Positions 8,539-16,343 of a stretch of DNA of 27,171 bases are shown here, piece after piece. The stretch is from Gammaproteobacteria bacterium UBA4475 (GTDB lineage: Bacteria > Pseudomonadota > Gammaproteobacteria > Pseudomonadales > Azotimanducaceae). Numbering within the stretch: position 1 is the stretch's first letter; each line of letters opens with the position of its first letter. The translations under genes and the position numbers were made by a program. The notes below the pieces were generated by a model that was not told the origin of the DNA, did not search any database, and saw only the letters and a program-made list of their open reading frames with translations. The DNA lies in assembly GCA_002389265.1 (NCBI GenBank), contig DGOD01000073.1:1-27171 (forward strand), read 5' to 3'.

Positions 8539-10050
8539 CTAACCCTGGTTATGCATCTCAATAATTTCCATTTCTGCCAGCCGACGACCACTCTTGGCGC
8601 CATCACCGCGCTGGGATTCAATCCGCGTCAAGTACTTCTCATCGACCCCACCAGTAATATAGACACCATCAAAAACGCTGGTGTCAAACCGGGTGATTTT
8701 GGGGTTGATACCCATCGCGCAATCTACCAGGTCGTCAAGGTCCTGATAGATCAGCCAATCAACGCCGATATAGGCGGCGATTTCCTCGACGGTATGCCCG
8801 TCGGCGACAAATTCACAGGCTGCTGGCATATCGATACCATAAACATTGGGGTAGCGCACCGGTGGCGCCGCCGATGCCAGATAGACCTTCTTCGCGCCGG
8901 CTTCTTTCGCCATCTGCACGATCTGCCGGGTCGTGGTGCCTCGAACAATTGAATCATCAACTAACAACACATTTTTGCCACGAAACTCGAGATCAACGGT
9001 GTTGAACTTCTGACGCACGGATTTTTGCCGCTGCTGTTGGCCAGGCATGATAAAGGTGCGACCGATATATCGGTTCTTAACCAGACCGTCTCGATACTTC
9101 ACATCGAGGCGATGCGCCATCGGCAATGCCGCTGTACAGCTGGTGTCCGGAATGGGGATGACGACATCAATATCATGATCAGGATATTCACGCAGAATTT
9201 TGTCCGCGAGTTTCTCGCCCATCTTTAATCGGGACTTGTAGACCGACACGTCATCAATGATCGAGTCCGGCCGCGCTAAATAGACCTGCTCAAAGATACA
9301 GGGACTATACTCAGCCTGAGGCGAACACTGCCGAACGAAGACCTCTCCATTGGTCTGAATGCAGACCGCATGACCCGGTTGAATATCATCGATAAAGTCG
9401 AAGCCGAGAATGTCCAATGCGACACTTTCCGAGGCAATGATATATTCCGTACCTTGCGGAGTCTCACGCTTGCCATAGCAAACTGGGCGAATACCATTCG
9501 GATCGCGAAACCCGACGATGCCAAAGCCAATGATCAGCGCCACCGCAGCATAAGCGCCAACGGCCCGTTCATGAACACGACTTATCGCGTTGAATACGTC
9601 TTCAGGTGCCAAGCGCATTCCAGCAATGCTCTGTAACTCATGCGCAAATACATTGAGCAACACTTCAGAGTCAGAGCTTGTATTGATGTGGCGCCGATCT
9701 GTGCGGAATAAATCTTCGTTCAATTGACGATCGTTGATCAGATTACCGTTGTGCGCCAGGCAAATGCCGAAGGGCGAGTTGACATACATCGGCTGGGCCT
9801 CAGCCGAGCTTGCCGTACCGGCAGTGGGATAGCGGACATGAGCGATACCCATGTTGCCCTTCAGCTGGTTCATATGATCCTGTTGAAATACGTCTTTCAC
9901 CAGACCATTATTTTTCCTTAGGTTGAGCGTATCTCCCTGACAGGTAACAATACCCGCAGCATCTTGGCCTCGATGTTGCAACACCGTCAGAGCATCATAA
10001 AGATCGTAGGCAACTTCGCTTCTGCCAACCATTCCGACTATGCCGCACAT
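8539..10050 (-). CDS. purF: Amidophosphoribosyltransferase PurF
   Basis: First committed enzyme of purine synthesis: PRPP + glutamine gives 5-phosphoribosylamine, glutamate and PPi. The 503-residue protein starts MCGIVG, and Cys2 becomes the N-terminal nucleophile of the Ntn-hydrolase glutaminase domain. HRGQDAAGI and LAHNGNL mark that domain. The phosphoribosyltransferase domain has the PRPP loop [13 protein letters not shown] at about 360-372, preceded by GRTFIMP. Length equals the E. coli type (about 505). The ATG at 10050 follows an AAGAGG-containing site. It lies 66 nt after cvpA on the same strand, the cvpA-purF order known from E. coli. Allosteric AMP/GMP inhibition is expected from the family. 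Confidence 0.97.
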   Translation of the reverse strand: MCGIVGMVGRSEVAYDLYDALTVLQHRGQDAAGIVTCQGDTLNLRKNNGLVKDVFQQDHMNQLKGNMGIAHVRYPTAGTASSAEAQPMYVNSPFGICLAHNGNLINDRQLNEDLFRTDRRHINTSSDSEVLLNVFAHELQSIAGMRLAPEDVFNAISRVHERAVGAYAAVALIIGFGIVGFRDPNGIRPVCYGKRETPQGTEYIIASESVALDILGFDFIDDIQPGHAVCIQTNGEVFVRQCSPQAEYSPCIFEQVYLARPDSIIDDVSVYKSRLKMGEKLADKILREYPDHDIDVVIPIPDTSCTAALPMAHRLDVKYRDGLVKNRYIGRTFIMPGQQQRQKSVRQKFNTVDLEFRGKNVLLVDDSIVRGTTTRQIVQMAKEAGAKKVYLASAAPPVRYPNVYGIDMPAACEFVADGHTVEEIAAYIGVDWLIYQDLDDLVDCAMGINPKITRFDTSVFDGVYITGGVDEKYLTRIESQRGDGAKSGRRLAEMEIIEMHNQG

Positions 10051-10116
10051 AATTCTAACCTCTTAGATGTTGGTATCACTGAACTGTATTGACGTTCTAA
10101 ACCTTGCCTGCTGACA

Positions 10117-10626
10117 CTAAATAGATATGCCGTGCGCTTTAAACTCGTCGACTTTATCGATGACAAAAATCTGCAACCAATCCGCCGTCACTATCACCTG
10201 TGGGATCAATCTCGAAGACTGCCACCAGGGATCTTCACTGATCGGCATTCGAGCCATGATGGCAACTGCTACCACCACAATCAAACCACCACGAACAAAG
10301 CCAAATCCCATACCCAGTATACGATTGATCGATGACAAGCCCGCTATTCTAACGACCTGGTAAACCAAATAGTTAATCATACCGCCTATGATCATAGTGG
10401 CCAGATACAAACCACCATAGGCAGCTGCCAAACGCAGCGAGGGGACACTGATAAAATCCACAAGCATATCGGCGACTTGGTTGCCGAACAGGCGAGCTAT
10501 CAGGATCGCAGCAATCAGGGTGCCTAGCGACAAGGCCTCTTTAACAAAACCGCGCATGATGCTGATGAGAGTCGATATCACCACCACACTAATGATTGCC
10601 CAGTCTACCGCGACTATTTCCCCCAT
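10117..10626 (-). CDS. cvpA: CvpA family inner-membrane protein
   Basis: 169 residues with about four hydrophobic helices at roughly 5-30, 35-55, 65-90 and 105-125. The glycine-containing loop GFVRGG near residue 112 is typical of CvpA. In E. coli CvpA was named for colicin V production and is linked to envelope homeostasis; its molecular activity is unknown. The ATG at 10626 has AAGAGG about eight bases upstream. It sits between dedD and purF, the same order as in enterobacteria and pseudomonads, which supports the name. Confidence 0.92.
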   Translation of the reverse strand: MGEIVAVDWAIISVVVISTLISIMRGFVKEALSLGTLIAAILIARLFGNQVADMLVDFISVPSLRLAAAYGGLYLATMIIGGMINYLVYQVVRIAGLSSINRILGMGFGFVRGGLIVVVAVAIMARMPISEDPWWQSSRLIPQVIVTADWLQIFVIDKVDEFKAHGISI

Positions 10627-10704
10627 GATTTCGACCTCTTAATCTCTCGCTCGATATTTCGAAACAGCTTGCGCTTCAAAAAATCATCTAAGGCTATCGG
10701 TAAA

Positions 10705-11304
10705 CTAACCACCTAATTGGCCCCCGTCATCTTCTAGCCGATAACGGACAATTGGTCCTGTGATATTGAATTTCACGCGAATTTCTTCAGCGACTCTCTC
10801 AAGCTGGCTCTTTTGCAACATCGGACCAACATAAACCCGAAACGTCTCGGTATTATTCTCAGTTGCCATGACCTGAATAATATAAGCGCGGTATTCCTCA
10901 TCTCTGAGCTGTTGCCTCAGACGCTGGGCGTTTTTTGGATTCTGGAAACTACCAAGTTGCAAACTCCAACTCACTGGCAAAAGATTTTTATCGAGAGTCA
11001 GTTCGGTAGCCGCGAGGGCAGACGCGTTTTCGCTCCCATCACTGGCAGTGGTATCGCCATAAGAGGTGTAGTCTGGCAGCAACTCGGGCAACTGTGCGGC
11101 GCTCTCTTGTTCCATCTCGCGCATCTTACCCAGCATACCTTCCATTGAGAGCTTCTTGAGTTCGATGGTGGGCGGTTCCGGAATCGTCGCCATGACACGC
11201 GCACGATCGTCTGACGTACCATCCAGTAGCATTGGCAGGATAATGATAGCCAGGGCTGTCAGCACCCCTGCACCCACTACCCGTTGTCTGAGTTTGGTAT
11301 CCAA
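10705..11304 (-). CDS. dedD: SPOR domain protein, DedD-like
   Basis: 199-residue bitopic protein: a short cytoplasmic tail, one membrane helix at about residues 9-27, a long periplasmic linker and a C-terminal SPOR domain at about 105-190 (SWSLQLGSF, then FRVYVGPM). SPOR domains bind denuded septal glycan strands, and DedD assists cell constriction in E. coli. The start is TTG at 11304. An in-frame TAG immediately precedes it, so nothing longer is possible, and the N-terminus (Lys, Arg, then VGAG and hydrophobics) lines up with DedD. The ribosome-binding site is weak. It is 41 nt after folC and 78 nt before cvpA. Confidence 0.88.
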   Translation of the reverse strand: MDTKLRQRVVGAGVLTALAIIILPMLLDGTSDDRARVMATIPEPPTIELKKLSMEGMLGKMREMEQESAAQLPELLPDYTSYGDTTASDGSENASALAATELTLDKNLLPVSWSLQLGSFQNPKNAQRLRQQLRDEEYRAYIIQVMATENNTETFRVYVGPMLQKSQLERVAEEIRVKFNITGPIVRYRLEDDGGQLGG

Positions 11305-11345
11305 CTAGTTATTCACTTCTCTGGCTACAATGAATTTAGCATTCG

Positions 11346-12626
11346 TCATTCAGCACCCTGAATAGCCTCGTCGGCCACCCGTTCAGCAAACACCTCCAGC
11401 ACACCTGCGACCACCGGAAATGACCCAAACACCAAAATATAGTCTTCATCAGCACACTGTTGCACTGCCGCCCTATAAGCCTGCGCTATTTTAGCATAAG
11501 TACTGACCACAGACCCGCCGAGATTCGTCAAATGCTCAGCCAGCAAAGTGGCAGGTGCGGCGCGAGATTCATCCATATCGGTACAATAAAAATGGCTAAC
11601 CAGCGGCGCCAACAGATCCAGAACCCCGGCATAGTCCTTATCGGCATACATACCTACCACAGCGTGACAACGACCCACTTGCGGCAACTGCTGTAACCTG
11701 GCCTGCAACTTATCGCGTAAGTAGATTGCGGCATCTGGGTTGTGAGCAACATCCAGGATGGTCCTTCGCGGCCAGGCCAATTGCTGAAATCGCCCAGGCA
11801 CCTGCCCCGCCTCGGCGGCCATCTGAATATCAGGATGACTCAGCGTCAGTCCGGCACAGGCCACAGCCTGACAAGCCGCGACAAAGCTATCAGCGGGTAA
11901 ATTCAGCGCCGGCAGTCCAGCATGGGCAAAGTGGTCACCTTCCTGAGTGATCCACAAGGAACTTTCAGCATGATCAAACTCAGCACCCAGCGCATACACG
12001 GGTACTTGCAATGCTTTGGCTTGCTCAAGAATCGATATGGGCGGTGCCCGGTCTACCAGCACACAAGGAATACCAGCGCGCAGAATGCCAGCCTTCTCGG
12101 CACCGATCAATTCACGGGTATCGCCCAGCCAAGATTGATGATCGAGGGCAATGCGCGTGATTACCGAGACATCAGGATCGACGATATTCATGGCGTCAAG
12201 ACGGCCACCGAGGCCAATCTCGAGAACGGCCACATCGACGGCCAGTTGCTTGAAAATCACGAGGGCGGCCAAAGTACCGTATTCGAAGTAGGTCAATGAG
12301 ATTTCGGCCCGAGCCTGATCGATGGCCTCGAAGGCACCACAAATCAGGGCATCAGAGGCTGGCTCTCCATCAATCTCGATCCGCTCATTAAATCGGAGCA
12401 AATGCGGTGAGGTCGACTTTCCCACCTTCAGGTGCCGAGCCCGACACAATTGGGTAATGTATTCACAGGTCGAGCCTTTACCATTGGTGCCGGCGACCAG
12501 GAAGACTAGCGGTGCGGGGCTTAATACCCCCAAGCGCCGCCCAACCTCGCTTACCCGGGCAAGACCCAAGTCCCATTTAACCGGATGTTGTTGTTCTATG
12601 CGCTGCAGCCAGTCAGCCAACTTCAT
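11346..12626 (-). CDS. folC: Bifunctional dihydrofolate synthase / folylpolyglutamate synthase FolC
   Basis: 426 residues, usual for the family. FolC joins glutamate to dihydropteroate and lengthens the glutamate chain of tetrahydrofolates, using ATP. The Mur-ligase-like P-loop is AGTNGKGST at about residues 45-54. HLLRFNERI and LEIGLGGRLDAMN follow, and the C-terminal domain begins at about residue 285 with TILDVAHNPDA. Its ATG lies 2 nt after the trpA stop with no good ribosome-binding site, so coupling to trpA is likely. In Pseudomonas and E. coli accD sits directly upstream of folC; here it is absent and trpA takes that place. Confidence 0.95.
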   Translation of the reverse strand: MKLADWLQRIEQQHPVKWDLGLARVSEVGRRLGVLSPAPLVFLVAGTNGKGSTCEYITQLCRARHLKVGKSTSPHLLRFNERIEIDGEPASDALICGAFEAIDQARAEISLTYFEYGTLAALVIFKQLAVDVAVLEIGLGGRLDAMNIVDPDVSVITRIALDHQSWLGDTRELIGAEKAGILRAGIPCVLVDRAPPISILEQAKALQVPVYALGAEFDHAESSLWITQEGDHFAHAGLPALNLPADSFVAACQAVACAGLTLSHPDIQMAAEAGQVPGRFQQLAWPRRTILDVAHNPDAAIYLRDKLQARLQQLPQVGRCHAVVGMYADKDYAGVLDLLAPLVSHFYCTDMDESRAAPATLLAEHLTNLGGSVVSTYAKIAQAYRAAVQQCADEDYILVFGSFPVVAGVLEVFAERVADEAIQGAE

Positions 12627-12628
12627 GG

Positions 12629-13438
12629 TCAGGATACTGCATCCATGGCCGTGCGCATGTCAGCGACGAGTTCGGTGACCGCCGCCCGCAGCCGAACAGG
12701 ATCCTGCTCATTGGCCGCCATCAAACTTACCAGCGCCGTGCCGACCACTGCGCCATCAGAGACTCGAGCGACCTGTGCCGCGGATTCGCCATCCTTGATA
12801 CCAAACCCCACCACAATCGGGGTCGTTGCATAGGCTTTAAACCCTGCTACTCGACGAGTCACCTCATCAATATCGAGATTGCCAGCCCCAGTAGTCCCTT
12901 TGACTGACACATAATAAGTAAAGCCGCGGGTACGTTCGAAAACCATTCTCGCGCGGGCCTCCGGCGTGGTCGGTGCCAGCAGGTAGATCGGGTCCAAATC
13001 TTGACTGATCAAAGCCTTATCCAGCACCTGGCCTTCTTCTGGAGGTACATTCACCAAAATCGTGCCATCGACGCCAGCACTGGCCGCCAGAGCGGCAAAG
13101 GCTTCATACCCCATGGCCTCGATGGGGTTGATATAGCCCATCAGCACTACCGGCGTGACAGTATCCTGCTCACGAAAGCTGGCCACCATGGCGATGGCAT
13201 CCCGTAGACTCACTCTGTGGCGCATGGCGCGTTCATGCGCTAATTGAATCACCGGGCCTTCAGCCTCAGGATCCGTGAAGGGGACGCCAAGCTCAATAAT
13301 ACTGGCACCACTCGCCACCATATCGTGCATTAGCGGCACGGTGACAGCAGGCGACGGGTCACCGGCAACCACATAGACCACCAAAGCCTTTTGATGGTTA
13401 TCTGCGAGGCGTTGAAAACAATCAGCAATACGGCTCAA
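12629..13438 (-). CDS. trpA: Tryptophan synthase alpha chain TrpA
   Basis: 269-residue TIM-barrel subunit that cleaves indole-3-glycerol phosphate to indole and glyceraldehyde 3-phosphate, passing indole to TrpB. The catalytic E49 is present in IIELGVPF. The second catalytic residue, Asp60 in E. coli numbering, is Glu here (DPEAEGP; codon GAA at 13261-13259). Phosphate-site motifs are present as TTGAG, VGFGIKDG and VVGTALV; the last has Thr where Ser is usual. The start is TTG at 13438 with GGGAG seven bases upstream; no ATG is near. It is 24 nt after trpB and 2 nt before folC. Confidence 0.95.
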   Translation of the reverse strand: MSRIADCFQRLADNHQKALVVYVVAGDPSPAVTVPLMHDMVASGASIIELGVPFTDPEAEGPVIQLAHERAMRHRVSLRDAIAMVASFREQDTVTPVVLMGYINPIEAMGYEAFAALAASAGVDGTILVNVPPEEGQVLDKALISQDLDPIYLLAPTTPEARARMVFERTRGFTYYVSVKGTTGAGNLDIDEVTRRVAGFKAYATTPIVVGFGIKDGESAAQVARVSDGAVVGTALVSLMAANEQDPVRLRAAVTELVADMRTAMDAVS

Positions 13439-13462
13439 GCTACTACTCCCGGGTTCTTTGAG

Positions 13463-14728
13463 TTAATCAAGGCTGATGCCATCAAGCTTGGCCATGGTTG
13501 GAATGTCTTTGTCACCCCGACCCGACAGATTCACGATGATAATCTCGTCTTTGCTCATCGTCGCAGCGAGGTCCATGGCATAAGCCAAGCCATGAGCTGA
13601 TTCTAACGCTGGCAAGATTCCTTCCAGACGATTTAATTGGCGAAAGGCATGCAAGGCCTGCTTATCATCCACGGCCACATACTCAGCCCGCTTAATATCC
13701 TTCAGCCACGCGTGTTCTGGCCCAACGCCAGGATAATCCAGCCCTGCAGAGATGGAATAGGTGTCGAGCACCTGACCATCGCTATCTTGCATGAGGTAAG
13801 TGCGATTGCCCTGCAGAATACCGATCTTGCCTCTGCTCAGCGGTGCGGCGTGCTGGCCGGTCTCTAATCCATGACCGGCAGGTTCAACGCCGATGAGGCG
13901 AACGTCGCGGTCTTCCAAGAACGGATAGAAGATACCCATGGCGTTAGACCCACCCCCGACGCAGGCAACGACAGCATCGGGCATAGTGCCGAACTGCTTC
14001 AAGCACTGGGCGCGTGCTTCAATACCAATGACTGACTGAAAGTCACGCACCAGCATCGGGTATGGATGCGGGCCGGCAACCGTCCCGATAATGTAATAGG
14101 TGTCATCCACATTCGTGACCCAGTCACGCATGGCTTCACTCAACGCATCTTTCAGAGTGCGTGAACCGCTGGTGACTGGCACAACTTCGGCGCCGAGTAA
14201 TTTCATACGATAAACATTCGGGCTTTGGCGAGCGATATCATCACTGCCCATGTAAACCCGGCACTTCAACCCGAAGCGCGCGGCGACCGTGGCCGAAGCC
14301 ACACCGTGCTGCCCGGCGCCGGTCTCGGCAATCACGCGAGGCTTGCCCATATATTTGGCCAATAGTGCCTGACCAATACAGTTATTGATTTTGTGCGCAC
14401 CCGTGTGGTTCAGGTCTTCACGCTTTAGCATGATTCGTGCCCCGCCCATCTGCTTCGTGAGTCGCTCAGCAAAATACAGTGGCGAAGGCCGACCCACGTA
14501 ATGTTCCAGGTCATGATGAAATTCCGCCAGGAAGTTCTTGTCATTCTTGAGGTGACGATAAGCCTGATCAAGTTCAGCCAAGGCCGTCATCAGAATTTCT
14601 GAAACAAACTGCCCGCCATAGGGACCGAAATGACCCTTCTCATCTGGCATCACGGTCAAGGCTTCGTTAATACCCGCCGCCCTAACTTCTGAAGCCACCT
14701 GCCTGTTATCTTCCACTGTACTTGTCAT
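13463..14728 (-). CDS. trpB: Tryptophan synthase beta chain TrpB
   Basis: 421-residue PLP enzyme that condenses indole with serine to give tryptophan, as an alpha2-beta2 complex with TrpA. The PLP lysine lies in HTGAHKINN. The substrate loop ETGAGQHG and the phosphate-binding GGGSNA are intact, as is the GPYGGQFV start of the conserved region. About 25 extra residues precede that region. The ATG at 14728 is well placed, with AAGGTGAG at 14739-14732. The gene lies 70 nt after trpF and 24 nt before trpA. This is a classic TrpB1, with its alpha partner adjacent. Confidence 0.97.
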   Translation of the reverse strand: MTSTVEDNRQVASEVRAAGINEALTVMPDEKGHFGPYGGQFVSEILMTALAELDQAYRHLKNDKNFLAEFHHDLEHYVGRPSPLYFAERLTKQMGGARIMLKREDLNHTGAHKINNCIGQALLAKYMGKPRVIAETGAGQHGVASATVAARFGLKCRVYMGSDDIARQSPNVYRMKLLGAEVVPVTSGSRTLKDALSEAMRDWVTNVDDTYYIIGTVAGPHPYPMLVRDFQSVIGIEARAQCLKQFGTMPDAVVACVGGGSNAMGIFYPFLEDRDVRLIGVEPAGHGLETGQHAAPLSRGKIGILQGNRTYLMQDSDGQVLDTYSISAGLDYPGVGPEHAWLKDIKRAEYVAVDDKQALHAFRQLNRLEGILPALESAHGLAYAMDLAATMSKDEIIIVNLSGRGDKDIPTMAKLDGISLD

Positions 14729-14798
14729 CTACTCACCTTACTTTTTAACTGGCGACCTCTGACAACTGCATCTAGCTGCCGAGTTAGCCTGTTATCCA

Positions 14799-15422
14799 TT
14801 AAACATCATCTGCTGCGCGAACCGCGCGCATAAAATCCATTATCTTGCCAGGATCTTTACGGCCTTTAGACCGTTCAACCCCACCACTCACGTCGACCCC
14901 GTACGGGGCAGCGTTGGCAATCGCCAACCCGACATTATCGGGATCGAGACCGCCAGCAAGCACGACGGGGGTCTTCAGCGCAGGTAATTGCTTCCAGTCA
15001 ATAGTACGACCAGTACCGCCATATAGACCATCAACGAAAGCATCCAGAAGCACACCATGACTGTCGGGGTATTGGGCGACTAACTGGGCCACGTCATCCC
15101 CTGGCGCGACTCGAATGGCTTTGATAAACGGCCGGTGGAAACTGGCGCAAAACTCGTTGGATTCATCCCCGTGAAATTGCAGTAGATCGAATGGAACCTG
15201 ACGGCAAATGCTACCGACCTGCTCTCGAGAATGATTGACGAACAGTCCGACTCGAGTGACAAACACCGGCACCTGGGCACAAATTTTTTGCGCCGATGGC
15301 GCGTCGACAAAACGAGGACTCGGTTCATACATCACAAACCCAAGGGCGTCGGCACCTGCCCTGACGGCCATTAAGGCATCGTCCGGATGGGTGATGCCAC
15401 AGATTTTTACCCGGGTGACCAT
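14799..15422 (-). CDS. trpF: Phosphoribosylanthranilate isomerase TrpF
   Basis: About 207 residues in a TIM barrel; converts phosphoribosylanthranilate to CdRP, the third step from chorismate. The catalytic Cys is in VKICGITHPDDA near the N-terminus, and the catalytic Asp is in LLDAF. LQFHGDE, AGGLDPDN and GVDVSGGVE are standard family motifs. I prefer the ATG at 15422 (MVTRVKICG), since homologues begin here; an in-frame TTG at 15437 adds five residues. Neither start has a strong ribosome-binding site. It is the first of the trpF-trpB-trpA set, directly after truA. Confidence 0.95.
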   Translation of the reverse strand: MVTRVKICGITHPDDALMAVRAGADALGFVMYEPSPRFVDAPSAQKICAQVPVFVTRVGLFVNHSREQVGSICRQVPFDLLQFHGDESNEFCASFHRPFIKAIRVAPGDDVAQLVAQYPDSHGVLLDAFVDGLYGGTGRTIDWKQLPALKTPVVLAGGLDPDNVGLAIANAAPYGVDVSGGVERSKGRKDPGKIMDFMRAVRAADDV

Positions 15423-15493
15423 CGCTCGATTATCCAATAGCTAAAAACACGGAAGTTTAACATCAATCTTCAGCCCCGGTAACGCGACGGCAG

Positions 15494-16285
15494 TTATTGA
15501 TCAGCAAAAAAATGCGGTATTTTAGGTCCCTGGGGTAATTCAAAAGTATCCGGATAGACTACATCCACTAAATACAGACCATGGGGAGGCGCTGTCATGG
15601 CACCAACCGTTCGATCGCGGCCACCCAGCAATTGGGCGGTCCAGTCGACAGTTTGTTCACCTGCGCCAATATCCATTAGAACCCCGGCGATATTACGGAC
15701 CATATGGTGCAAAAAAGCGTTTGCTTTAACATTCACCAAGACCATTTCACCGCGGCGAGAGACCGTAATCTCGTGGATATTGCGCATGGGGGTTTTGGAT
15801 TGGCACTTGGACGCTCGATAGGCGGAGAAATCATGTTCGCCAAGCAGCGACTGAGCTGCCTGATGCATCTTGGCCGTATCCAATGGACGGTGTTCTCGAG
15901 TGAATAACCCGGCACCGATCGCTGAGCGCACCGTCGTGTTATGTATACAATACAGATAACGCCGTGCAGTGGCGCTAAAGCGCGCACTGAAGGTCTCGTC
16001 TACTATGCGACTCCAACTGACAGCGACACTGTCGGCCAAGTGCGCATTCGTTCCTAACACCCAGGCTTTCTCCGGGCGAACGGCAGGGGTATCGAAGTGA
16101 ACTATTTGACGAGTGGCGTGTACCCCGGTGTCGGTGCGGCCCGCGCAAATGACGCGAACCTCATGATCTGCAATTTTCGACAATGCTGCCTCAAGAGTTT
16201 GCTGAACCGTATTGCCTTCACGTTGGGCTTGCCAGCCGTGGAATTGAGCACCCGAGTAACTCAGGCCCAACACGATTCGACTCAA
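15494..16285 (-). CDS. truA: tRNA pseudouridine synthase A TruA
   Basis: 263-residue enzyme that isomerises U38-U40 of tRNA anticodon arms. The catalytic Asp is D52 in AGRTDTGVHA; YSGAQFHGWQ at the N-terminus, and HHMVRNIAG and PPHGLYLV towards the C-terminus, complete the family pattern. The start is TTG at 16285. Going upstream in frame, a TGA is reached before any ATG, GTG or TTG, so this is the longest reading possible, and it begins where homologues do. AGGA lies ten bases upstream. It sits 58 nt after fimV, as in Pseudomonas (fimV-truA-trpF). Confidence 0.95.
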   Translation of the reverse strand: MSRIVLGLSYSGAQFHGWQAQREGNTVQQTLEAALSKIADHEVRVICAGRTDTGVHATRQIVHFDTPAVRPEKAWVLGTNAHLADSVAVSWSRIVDETFSARFSATARRYLYCIHNTTVRSAIGAGLFTREHRPLDTAKMHQAAQSLLGEHDFSAYRASKCQSKTPMRNIHEITVSRRGEMVLVNVKANAFLHHMVRNIAGVLMDIGAGEQTVDWTAQLLGGRDRTVGAMTAPPHGLYLVDVVYPDTFELPQGPKIPHFFADQ

Positions 16286-16343
16286 AATCTCTGATTCCTT
16301 TTCTTCGCCGGCAGATATGTTCGCCGAACCGAGTGTTCATGAC

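Noticed and set aside
10627..10704. PurR-like operator before cvpA-purF (GCGCAAGCTGTTTCG)
   Set aside because: It needs a one-base insertion to fit the E. coli consensus and lacks the central CG symmetry; not good enough to annotate.
14729..14798. Trp attenuator or leader peptide before trpB
   Set aside because: The 70-nt gap holds no Trp-codon run, no competing hairpins and no T-tract.
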